From: Calidifonticultor sp964387355
GTDB taxonomy: Bacteria > Actinomycetota > Humimicrobiia > Humimicrobiales > Humimicrobiaceae
DNA length: 51,985 nt
Direction: 5' to 3'
Assembly: GCA_964387355.1 (NCBI GenBank)
Contig: CAYLWJ010000086.1
Location: 1-51,985 of the forward strand
Part shown: in pieces, positions 44,154-51,915 of the stretch
How the letters are laid out: the number at the start of each line of letters is the position of its first letter
Position numbering within the stretch: the first letter of the stretch is position 1
Program-made: the position numbers and the translations under genes
The notes under the pieces: model-generated
What the model was told of the DNA's origin: nothing
What the model saw: the letters and a program-made list of their open reading frames with translations, nothing else
The model's database searches: none

Positions 44154-44678
44154 TTAATTTAAAACCAATTCTTTGCTTGTTTTTGTTTTTTCTTCATTAA
44201 ATTTGATATTTTCAATAATTTCTGTAATTTTCTTAGTTGTTAATTTTTCATAAACCTTATTATTAATCATCATCACTGGTGCAAGACCACAACATCCTAG
44301 GCAATATTTAGCTTCAATAGTAAATAAGCCATCAGGGGTTGTTTGATTTAATTCAATATTTAAAATTTCTTTTAGTTTGTTTAATATTCTTTTAGAACCT
44401 TTAACATAACAAGCAGTTCCTAAACAAACTGAAATAACATATTTACCTCTAGGTTTCAGAGTAAAATAATGATAAAAAGTTACAATACCCCAAATTTTTG
44501 CTGTTGGCATTCCAAGCCTTACACTAATTTCTTCAATAGCTTCTGGGCTAATGTAGCCATAAATTTCTTGTGCTTTATGCAAAATAGACATTAAAGCAGA
44601 ATTATAATAACCTTTTTCCCTTTTTTCTTCTAAAAATTTAATAAATTCTTCTTTCTTGTTATTATTAATATTTTCCAT
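44154..44678 (-). CDS. hydC: HydC, NuoE-like [2Fe-2S] subunit of bifurcating [FeFe] hydrogenase
   Basis: This is a thioredoxin-fold [2Fe-2S] subunit of 174 aa with ligands in SVCLGTACYVKG and AKYCLGCCGLAP, after a helical N-terminal part (YGYISPEAIEEISVRLG). I placed the start at the ATG giving MENINNNKKEEF because GAGGTGG lies just upstream; an ATG four codons earlier overlaps that site. It follows hydA by about 26 bases. HydC, HydA and HydB together form the NADH/ferredoxin-dependent enzyme. Confidence 0.92.
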   Translation of the reverse strand: MENINNNKKEEFIKFLEEKREKGYYNSALMSILHKAQEIYGYISPEAIEEISVRLGMPTAKIWGIVTFYHYFTLKPRGKYVISVCLGTACYVKGSKRILNKLKEILNIELNQTTPDGLFTIEAKYCLGCCGLAPVMMINNKVYEKLTTKKITEIIENIKFNEEKTKTSKELVLN

Positions 44679-44704
44679 TTTCCACCTCATTTAAATTAGT
44701 TAAT

Positions 44705-46516
44705 TTAATATTTCTTATAAACCCCTTGTGGATATTTTTTAAAATAACTAGTATGTAAAATTTCATGTGATTTGTGGCTTAATGGCCTACCAAAAAACTC
44801 TTTATAAATCCTTTGAATTTCTGGATTTTCATGGCTTCTCCTAACAGTTTTTGCCCTATCAATTTTATATAATACAGATGCTCTTTTTCTTAATAGTTCT
44901 TCATCAAGAGCAGTGTATTCTCCGCTGGCATAAGGCTGTCCACCTCCATTTATACAGCCACCAGGGCAAGACATTACCTCAATAAAATGATATCTGCTAG
45001 GCTCTTCTTTAACAATTTTTAAAATTTTATGAGCATTGCTAATTCCATGAACTACTGCAACATTTACTGTTTTATCTCCCATTTTAATAGTTGCTTCTTT
45101 TATACCTTTAAATCCTCTTAGTTCATTAAACTCGATATCTATAATTGTTTCACCTACATATAATTCATAAGCTGTTCTAAGAGCAGCTTCCATAACACCA
45201 CCGGTCACACCAAATATAGTAGCTGCGCCACTTGAAAATCCAAACATATTATCAAACTCTTCAGGTTCTGTTTTTAGCAAATCAATACCTGCAGATTTTA
45301 TCATCCATGCTATTTCTCTTGTTGTAACAACTATATCTGTTAATCTGTTTCCATCTATCTTAAGCTCATCTCTTTGAGCTTCATATTTTTTAGCTGTACA
45401 AGGCATAATTGCCACGCTTAATATATCTTGAGGATTAATGCCTCTTTTTTTCGCATAATAAGTTTTTAATACAGAACTCATCATACTCATTGGAGACTTA
45501 CAAGTTGAAATATTTGGTATAAATTCTGGATAAAATTGTTCAACAAACTTTATCCATGCAGGAGAACAAGAAGTAATCATAGGAAGAACACTATTATTTG
45601 TAATCCTTTCAAGAAATTCATAACCTTCTTCCATTATTGTTAAATCTGCACTAAATTGAGTATCAAACACTAAATCAAAACCAAGTTTCTTAAGAGCAGC
45701 TACAGTTTGCTTTTCCAAATTATGACCTGGCTCTAATCCAAAAGCCTCTCCGATAGCAGCCCTAACAGCTGGTGCTATTTGAGCTATTTTTATTTTTTTA
45801 TAATTTGAAAGTTCTTTAAATAATTCAACTGTATAGTATTTCTCTGATAATGCTGCAGTTGGACAAACATTAATGCATTGACCACAAGTTATACAAACAG
45901 AACTGTTAATTGGTGAATTATAAGCAGTCATAACTGTTGAATCAAAACCCCTGTTAGCAAAATCAATTGCATTTACCCCTTGTATTTCACTGCATAACCT
46001 AACACATCTTCCACATAAAATACATTTATTTGGATCTCTTGTTATAGCAGGGGAAGACAAATCAACATTATAATTTCTTTTTTCACCTTCGAAGTGTCTC
46101 ATTTTAATACCTACAGATCTAGCAATTTTTTGTAATTCACAATTACCATCTCGTTCACAAGTATTGCAATCTACTGGGTGATTATCTAGTAATAATTCTA
46201 AAATATCTCTCCTTGCTCTTCTAAGTTCAGCAGTATTAGTTTTAATCTTCATGCCTTCTGATACTTTTGCAGTACAACTTGTAACATAATTTGGCATACC
46301 TTCAACTTCGACAATACACAAGCGGCAAGCTCCTTCTATCGAGAGTTTAGGATGATAGCAAAGTCTTGGAATATGATATCCGATTTCATCAAGAGCTTGC
46401 ATGATAGTTTTATTTTTATTTACTTTATAGTCTTTATTATTAACATTAATTGTTACAAAATCTTCAGTACTTCTAAAATCAACAACAATATTATTTAAAT
46501 TTTTTTTATTTTCCAT
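44705..46516 (-). CDS. hydA: HydA, catalytic subunit of electron-bifurcating [FeFe] hydrogenase
   Basis: HydA holds the H-cluster (603 aa). In order: a plant-type [2Fe-2S] domain (Cys53, 64, 67, 81), a His-Cys3 [4Fe-4S] site (His113, Cys117, 120, 126), two ferredoxin clusters (Cys165-175 and Cys208-218), then the H-cluster motifs TSCSPAW (315-321), STCKSP, MPCTAKK (372-378) and MSCPGGCINGGGQP. A C-terminal small-subunit-like tail ends the chain (RRSHENPEIQ, HEILHTSYF). The first motif has Ser318 where many enzymes read TSCCP. The start overlaps the hydB stop as TAATG, with GGAGG upstream. The H-cluster maturases hydE, F and G are not in the window. Confidence 0.95.
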   Translation of the reverse strand: MENKKNLNNIVVDFRSTEDFVTINVNNKDYKVNKNKTIMQALDEIGYHIPRLCYHPKLSIEGACRLCIVEVEGMPNYVTSCTAKVSEGMKIKTNTAELRRARRDILELLLDNHPVDCNTCERDGNCELQKIARSVGIKMRHFEGEKRNYNVDLSSPAITRDPNKCILCGRCVRLCSEIQGVNAIDFANRGFDSTVMTAYNSPINSSVCITCGQCINVCPTAALSEKYYTVELFKELSNYKKIKIAQIAPAVRAAIGEAFGLEPGHNLEKQTVAALKKLGFDLVFDTQFSADLTIMEEGYEFLERITNNSVLPMITSCSPAWIKFVEQFYPEFIPNISTCKSPMSMMSSVLKTYYAKKRGINPQDILSVAIMPCTAKKYEAQRDELKIDGNRLTDIVVTTREIAWMIKSAGIDLLKTEPEEFDNMFGFSSGAATIFGVTGGVMEAALRTAYELYVGETIIDIEFNELRGFKGIKEATIKMGDKTVNVAVVHGISNAHKILKIVKEEPSRYHFIEVMSCPGGCINGGGQPYASGEYTALDEELLRKRASVLYKIDRAKTVRRSHENPEIQRIYKEFFGRPLSHKSHEILHTSYFKKYPQGVYKKY

Positions 46517-49500
46517 TATTCTTTTTCCTCCTTATCACATCTTAAACAATGCTTAGCTTCACACACTGCTTGATAATCTGAAAAGCCAAGCTCTATTTCA
46601 TTAAAATTATTAATTCTTTTTTCTACTTCAAGCATTGGCATGTCAAATCTTTGAAGATTTTCAATTTCTTCTTCAGTCATCTCAATAAGCTCAACATCCA
46701 TTGCCGGCTTTGTTACTTGATAATCTCTTTCTAGTTTCTCATTATTTAAATATCTAGCAATTATTTCAGCTGCAATTTTTCCATGTGACATTGCCTCTGT
46801 AACAGTTTTTGGACCTAAAACAACATCACCGCCTGCAAAAACTCCATCAACTCCTGTAAATAAGGTTTCAGATTCAACTTCTATTGTGTTCCATTTTGAG
46901 AGCTTAAAGCCGTCACTGTCAATTATATTCGAAATATCAGGTTCCTGACTAATAGCTGGTACAACTGTGTCAACATCAATTAAAAATTCACTACCCTGTA
47001 TTTCAACTGGTTTTCTTCTTCCACTTTTGTCAACTTCTCCCAATTCCATTTTAATGCATTCTAGTTTTTTAACTTTACCACTCTCAGAAATAACCTTTTT
47101 AGGTGCAACCAAGAATTTTATATCTACTCCTTCTTTAATTGCCTCTTCTACTTCTTCTTCCCATGCAGGCATTTCTTTTTTTGTTCTTCTATATAAAATA
47201 AATACCTCTTTACCTAATCTCTTAAGTGTTCTTGCAGCATCTATTGCAGCGTTGCCGCCTCCGATAACAGCAACTTTATTTCCAATTTCAATTTTATTAA
47301 CTAAGCCAAGATTTATATTTCTTAACAAGTCAACTGCATCTATTACACCCTTAGAGTCTTCACCAGGAATTCCAAGCTTTAAGCCTTTGTGAGCTCCTGC
47401 TGCTATAAATATAGCATCATAGTTTTTCTTTAATTCTTCAAACTTAATGTCACGACCAATCTCGCAATTTAACTTAATTTCAACTCCTAGTTCTTTAATT
47501 TTTTCTATTTCAGTCTTTAATAAAGATTTTGGTAACCTATATTCTGGAATTGCAACTGCAAGCATTCCTCCAGCAACAGGTAGCTTTTCAAATATTGAAA
47601 CTTTATGACCACTTTTAGCCAAGTAATAAGCACAGGTTAGTCCAGCCGGTCCTGAACCAATAACTGCAACCTTTTTTAATTTCTGTGATTGCTCTATATC
47701 ATTTTTTATAAAATCTTTTAGGTTAAATTTTATATTATTCTTAATTGCATAATCAGTTAAAAACCTTTTTAACTCTCTTATTTGTACCGGTTTGTCTATT
47801 GCACCTCTTCTGCATTTGCTTTCACAAGGATGGTGACAAACCCTCCCACAAATAATTGGCAAAGGATTTTCTTTATAAAGAAGTTCAACAGCTTTATCAA
47901 ATTTTTCTTGTGCAATTAAAGCAATATAAGAAGGTGCCCCACTACCACCAATAAAACATGCATGCTGACATGGTGATGATATAATTCCTTTACAAACAAC
48001 TGCAGGACATTTTTTATATTTTACATGTGCTATGTATTCATCTCTAAAGTATTTTAAAGTCGTTAACACTGGATTTGGTGCTGAATTTCCTAAACCACAA
48101 AGAGCAGTTTTTTTAATGAGATTTGCAAGCCTTTCTAATTTCTCAATATCTTGCATTTCTCCTTTCCCAGAAGTTATCTTATTAAGAATTTCAAGCATTC
48201 TTTTTGTACCCTCACGGCAAGGAGTACACTTACCACAAGATTCGTTTTGAGTAAACTCAAGAAAATACCTTGCAACATCAATCATACAGTCATCTTCATC
48301 AAGTACTATCATTCCACCAGAACCCATTATTGAACCAAGTTCTTTTAGAGAATCATAATCTACTGGGGTATCTAAAAATTGCTCTGGTATGCAACCACCT
48401 GAAGGTCCACCGGTTAAAACTGCCTTAAATTTTTTCCCGTCCTTAATACCTCCACCAATATCATAAATAATCTCCCTTAAAGTAATTCCCATAGGTACTT
48501 CAATTAATCCAGTATTATTAACTTTTCCTGCTAAAGCAAAAACTTTTGTACCTTTACTTTTTTCTGTCCCAATTGAAGCAAATTTCTCATAACCATCTAA
48601 AATAATTACTGCAATATTTGCAAATGTTTCAACATTATTAATTAATGTTGGTTTTCCCCATAAACCAGCAACTGATGGATAGGGAGGTTTAGTAGTTGGA
48701 ACACCTCTATTTCCTTCTATTGAGTGTATTAATGCCGTTTCTTCACCACAAACAAAAGCACCAGCACCTAAAACTAGCTCTATATCAAAATCAAAATTCT
48801 GCCCAAGAATATTTTTCCCTAAAAAGTTATATTTTCTAGCATCACTTATTGCTTTTTTTAATCTTTCAATTGCTAGAGGGTATTCTGCCCTAATGTAAAT
48901 AAATCCTTTTTTTGCTCCAACTGCATAACCAGCAATTACCATTCCTTCAATAACTATATGAGGGTCTCCTTCTAGAGCACTTCTATCCATAAAAGCACCA
49001 GGATCTCCTTCATCAGCATTACATATTACATACTTCTCATCACTTTTTTCCTGAGCAACAAGTTTCCATTTAAGACCAGTTGGAAATCCACCTCCTCCTC
49101 TGCCACGTAACCCTGACTTTGTAACTTCTTCGATTACTCTATCTGGTGTGTATTCCGTCAAAACTTTAGCTAATGCTTCATAACCTCTAACTGAAAGATA
49201 GTCATCCATACTTTCTGGATCAATTATTCCACAATTTCTTAATGTAATTCTCTTTTGTTTTTTAAACAAATCTATATCGCCAAAAACAAATTTTGACCTG
49301 TCCGTAAGCATAAAAGGATCTGTATATAAATCTTTATCTCGAGGTGCAGAAGGCACATTGTTTTCAATTAAGTGTCTTTTTATAATTTCTTTCGCTTTTT
49401 CAATATCAACATTTGTATATTTAAAAGGCACTTTACCAGCTTGTAAAACTTCAACGGTAGGTTCAAGATTACACCTACCTGCACAACCTTTCTGTTTTAA

Positions 49501-49689
49501 TAGAAGATCAGAAATCTTTTTTTCCTCAATCTCTTTTTTAAAAAAATCCCATATTTCTTTACTTCCAGCTGCAATTTCACATGTTGACATTCCAATGTAA
49601 ATTCTTGTCGAAGAAAGCAGCCCATTATCAATTAAATTTTGTATTGCTTCTTGCTTAATTTTTTTTAAGTTTTCAAGTGCAGTTGCCAT
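46516..49689 (-). CDS. hydB: HydB fusion: NuoF-like bifurcating subunit plus C-terminal NfnB/GltD-like flavoprotein module
   Basis: This 1057 aa subunit combines two enzymes. Residues 1-110 form a thioredoxin-like domain with only three of the usual four Cys (Cys37, 69, 73). Residues 150-545 are NuoF-like: FMN/NADH motifs GLRGRGGGGFPTG (193-205), CNADEGDPGAF and GAGAFVCGEETA, and a cluster at Cys485, 488, 491 and 531. Instead of the usual ferredoxin tail, residues 560-1020 are a GltD/NfnB-type module: CGRVCHHPCESKC (614-626), FAD motif VIGSGPAGL, NAD(P) motif VIGGGNAAID. The last 30 residues (NNFNEIELGF, HCLRC) repeat the motif found at the N-terminus of NfnB. A GGAG ribosome site precedes the ATG. 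Confidence 0.92.
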   Translation of the reverse strand: MATALENLKKIKQEAIQNLIDNGLLSSTRIYIGMSTCEIAAGSKEIWDFFKKEIEEKKISDLLLKQKGCAGRCNLEPTVEVLQAGKVPFKYTNVDIEKAKEIIKRHLIENNVPSAPRDKDLYTDPFMLTDRSKFVFGDIDLFKKQKRITLRNCGIIDPESMDDYLSVRGYEALAKVLTEYTPDRVIEEVTKSGLRGRGGGGFPTGLKWKLVAQEKSDEKYVICNADEGDPGAFMDRSALEGDPHIVIEGMVIAGYAVGAKKGFIYIRAEYPLAIERLKKAISDARKYNFLGKNILGQNFDFDIELVLGAGAFVCGEETALIHSIEGNRGVPTTKPPYPSVAGLWGKPTLINNVETFANIAVIILDGYEKFASIGTEKSKGTKVFALAGKVNNTGLIEVPMGITLREIIYDIGGGIKDGKKFKAVLTGGPSGGCIPEQFLDTPVDYDSLKELGSIMGSGGMIVLDEDDCMIDVARYFLEFTQNESCGKCTPCREGTKRMLEILNKITSGKGEMQDIEKLERLANLIKKTALCGLGNSAPNPVLTTLKYFRDEYIAHVKYKKCPAVVCKGIISSPCQHACFIGGSGAPSYIALIAQEKFDKAVELLYKENPLPIICGRVCHHPCESKCRRGAIDKPVQIRELKRFLTDYAIKNNIKFNLKDFIKNDIEQSQKLKKVAVIGSGPAGLTCAYYLAKSGHKVSIFEKLPVAGGMLAVAIPEYRLPKSLLKTEIEKIKELGVEIKLNCEIGRDIKFEELKKNYDAIFIAAGAHKGLKLGIPGEDSKGVIDAVDLLRNINLGLVNKIEIGNKVAVIGGGNAAIDAARTLKRLGKEVFILYRRTKKEMPAWEEEVEEAIKEGVDIKFLVAPKKVISESGKVKKLECIKMELGEVDKSGRRKPVEIQGSEFLIDVDTVVPAISQEPDISNIIDSDGFKLSKWNTIEVESETLFTGVDGVFAGGDVVLGPKTVTEAMSHGKIAAEIIARYLNNEKLERDYQVTKPAMDVELIEMTEEEIENLQRFDMPMLEVEKRINNFNEIELGFSDYQAVCEAKHCLRCDKEEKE

Positions 49690-49690
49690 T

Positions 49691-50716
49691 TTATTCTCCT
49701 TCTATCTCAAATATAAATTTATTTCCTTTTTCATTGGTCTCAACCCAAATATCTCCACCTAAACTGTTGGTTATATTCTTAACAATAAATAGCCCCAATC
49801 CAGTACCTTTAATTTTTTTATTATCTTCATTTTCAATCCTAGAAAATTTCTTAAACAGCTTTTCTTTATCTTCATCTTTTATTGGAACACCCTCATTAAA
49901 AACACTAAATTTTACGATATTATTTGTTTTTTCATAATCTATAATGATTTCTCCACCTTCTTTACCATATTTAATTGCATTGCTTATTAGATTGCTAAAT
50001 ATTGTTTGCAGTAATGTCCTATCTGTTTTAATTACAACATCTTCAGGAATATTATTTTTAATTATCATCTTTTTTTCATAGACTTCAGAAACAAAAGCAT
50101 CTTCAATTTCTTTAATAATGTCTTTGGTAACATTTATACTTAATTTTTTTACATTAAGCTTTCCATTTTCAATTTTACTTATATCTAGAAAGTCTTTTAT
50201 TGTAGACTCAAGTCTTCTTAAATTTCTAATTATTGTCTCAATTGTAGCTCTTTGTTTAAAATTCAGGAGTCCTAAAAAACCATCTCTAATTGAGTAAACA
50301 CACATTATAGTAGAGCCAAGTATTCCTTTTAATTCATGTGAAACAAACTCTAAGGTAGTTATACTATCAATTAACAAGTTGTTTCCTGCATTATTTGCAT
50401 TATTTGTCCCTGCATTTGCAGCATCAATAGTATTTACATTTGTTTTTGCATTTGTTTGTGAAGCTAAGTTTGCACCAGCTTTTACACTAGCTTGTGAAAC
50501 TAAATTTACACCAGCATTTAAATTTACAACTGCATCTGCAGCTACTGTGTCTGTGGATTCTATGTCTGTAGATGCTATGCATGTAATTGCTGTGTCTGTG
50601 GGTGCTATGTCTGTAGCAACACTACTACTTTGCACTTTTTTCTCATTTATAGCTAAGTTACTGTCGCATCTATTAATTTCTAAAGTTAAAATAAATTTTC
50701 CTATTTTTATTTTCAT
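49691..50716 (-). CDS. Soluble sensor histidine kinase heading the [FeFe] hydrogenase operon
   Basis: The 341 aa kinase has no membrane helix. The H-box LEFVSHELKGILG carries His127 (the usual RTPL after the His is KGIL). A four-helix dimerisation region and a complete ATPase domain follow (N-box SNLISNAIKYG, FSVFNEGVPI, GTGLGLFIVKNI). The first ~115 residues are a low-complexity Ala/Thr/Asn region with pentapeptide and 12-residue repeats instead of a recognisable sensor domain. It ends one base before hydB, so kinase and hydrogenase are co-translated. The orphan receiver after hydC is the likely phosphate acceptor. The ATG has no good ribosome site. Confidence 0.85.
   Translation of the reverse strand: MKIKIGKFILTLEINRCDSNLAINEKKVQSSSVATDIAPTDTAITCIASTDIESTDTVAADAVVNLNAGVNLVSQASVKAGANLASQTNAKTNVNTIDAANAGTNNANNAGNNLLIDSITTLEFVSHELKGILGSTIMCVYSIRDGFLGLLNFKQRATIETIIRNLRRLESTIKDFLDISKIENGKLNVKKLSINVTKDIIKEIEDAFVSEVYEKKMIIKNNIPEDVVIKTDRTLLQTIFSNLISNAIKYGKEGGEIIIDYEKTNNIVKFSVFNEGVPIKDEDKEKLFKKFSRIENEDNKKIKGTGLGLFIVKNITNSLGGDIWVETNEKGNKFIFEIEGE
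50390..50617. repeat. Minisatellite-like repeats within the kinase N-terminal coding region
   Basis: About five 15 bp units around 50541-50617 (variants of GCTATGTCTGTAGAT) encode a degenerate pentapeptide such as STDIE/PTDTA. Two 36 bp units lie next to them (around 50456-50527), and a further Asn/Ala-rich stretch follows. All repeats are multiples of three, so the frame is preserved. Base composition is visibly less AT-rich than in the flanking genes. Confidence 0.75.
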
Positions 50717-50779
50717 TTTTATAATTATTTTTTTAATTTATATTATTTATGTTAATTTATATTAATAAAATTACATAAA

Positions 50780-50893
50780 TGTTACAAATAAACTAAAATG
50801 TAACATTTTTGTAACATTTTAGCTAAGCAATATTAACACTTAAAAATAAAAAAATCAATAGAAAATTTAAAAATTTGTAATAAGTTTGTAACA
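50780..50893 (-). promoter_or_regulatory. Promoter and clustered GTTACA/TGTAAC sites upstream of the kinase-hydBAC operon
   Basis: On the minus strand TTGATT (50858-50853), a 17 bp spacer and TAATAT (50835-50830) form a promoter, with a start near 50823. Downstream of it are TGTAAC repeats at 50799 and 50810 (11 bp period) and an inverted TGTTAC at 50780. Upstream of it is a second pair, TTTGTAA at 50874 and TTTGTAAC at 50885, again 11 bp apart. Sites on both sides of a promoter suggest repression by looping or a dual-site switch. Apart from these sites, the 387 bp between the kinase and hypB holds only AT-rich sequence, a simple repeat and an orphan ribosome site. Confidence 0.6.
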
Positions 50894-51030
50894 CTATGTA
50901 AATCTATAAAACAGTACTCTTTAAAAGTAATTTAAAGTAATTTTTAATACTTCAATAATGTTTAAAATAAACTAAAAATTTTAGTTTTTATAAGTAAAAA
51001 CAAAAATAAGCAAGAGAGAATAATTTTTAA

Positions 51031-51102
51031 AAGGAGGAAATAATTTTCAATAAAATAAAAATAAAAATGAAATGAAATGAATTAAAATGAATTAAAATGA
51101 AA
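51031..51102 (+). other. Orphan Shine-Dalgarno and simple repeat next to hypB
   Basis: AAGGAGG (51031-51037) on the plus strand is a near-perfect ribosome site, but no open frame follows: stops occur within a few codons in every frame. It is followed by an AATGAAATGAATTAAAATG-type simple repeat up to the hypB stop. It may be a scar of a lost gene, or chance. Confidence 0.4.
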
Positions 51103-51103
51103 T

Positions 51104-51757
51104 TTATCTTTTTAAAACATCTCTTACCCAATTAATCCATTGATTAAAACCATCTTTAGTTTTACATGAAAGCTTTAAAATATCTACATCAGAGTTAATC
51201 TTTCTAACATTATTTTCAAAAAATGTTATATTAAAGTCGCTATTTTTAATCATATCAATTTTATTTAATACTATTAGATCAGTTTTAATAAAAGCCTTTG
51301 GATATTTTATAGGCTTATCATCACCTTCACTTACTGAGGATATTAAAATTCTATAATTTTCACCTAAATCAAAACCAACAGGACAAATAAGATTTCCAAC
51401 ATTTTCTATAAAAATTAAATTAAGTTTTTTTAAATCCATTTGCTCAAGAGCCTTATATATCATAGATGCATTTAAATGGCATGTTCCTCCAGTATTTATT
51501 TGAATAACATCATCAATTAAATTTTTAATTTTTTCTGAGTCAAATGTAGAGGCAATATCCCCTTCAATTACACCAATATTAATATCATTTAATTCTTTTA
51601 ATTCTTTTATTGTTTCTAATATAAGCGACGTTTTTCCTGCCCCAGGAGCTGATAAAATATTAATCATAAAAATATTATTTTTCGTCAGTAAATTTTTGTT
51701 TAACTCAGCCTCTTGCTTATTGTATTGCATAACATTTTCAATTACTTTAATTTCCAT
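51104..51757 (-). CDS. hypB: Hydrogenase nickel incorporation GTPase HypB
   Basis: HypB is the SIMIBI GTPase that, with HypA, inserts nickel into the hydrogenase large subunit. The 217 aa protein shows the P-loop SAPGAGKTSL (36-45), GVIEGDIAST, the metal-site INTGGTCHLNASM, FIENVGNLICP and the guanine-specificity NKID. It lacks the His-rich nickel-storage N-terminus found in some homologues. AAGGAG precedes the ATG. No hypA is visible in the window. It lies upstream of the hyd operon on the same strand, separated by about 390 bp. Confidence 0.94.
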   Translation of the reverse strand: MEIKVIENVMQYNKQEAELNKNLLTKNNIFMINILSAPGAGKTSLILETIKELKELNDINIGVIEGDIASTFDSEKIKNLIDDVIQINTGGTCHLNASMIYKALEQMDLKKLNLIFIENVGNLICPVGFDLGENYRILISSVSEGDDKPIKYPKAFIKTDLIVLNKIDMIKNSDFNITFFENNVRKINSDVDILKLSCKTKDGFNQWINWVRDVLKR

Positions 51758-51886
51758 TTCTCTCCTTGTTTATTATAATTAATTTAAATTTATTAAATTT
51801 TAAATTAAAAGATTACAATATTAAAAAAATAAATAAAATAGTTAAAATAAAAATTTTTATTAAAATTAAATTAAAAATTTAAATTA

Positions 51887-51915
51887 ATTGTAGCATTTTT
51901 GTCACAATGCTTTAA
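51887..51915 (-). promoter_or_regulatory. Candidate promoter and operator upstream of hypB
   Basis: On the minus strand TTAAAG (51915-51910), 17 bases, then TACAAT (51892-51887) could be a promoter. The plus-strand string TGTAGCATTTTTGTCAC (51889-51905) within it closely matches the TGTAACATTTTTGTAAC repeat upstream of the hyd operon (50799-50815), differing at two positions. GCATT and AATGC form a short inverted repeat inside it. The match suggests a common regulator. The region from hypB to the window edge is otherwise featureless AT-rich DNA. Confidence 0.5.

Noticed and set aside
50780..50893. Rex operator
   Set aside because: The Rex palindrome as I know it (TTGTTAA-N4-TTAACAA or TTGTGAA-N4-TTCACAA) is not matched; the half-sites are GTAAC/GTTAC with different spacing.
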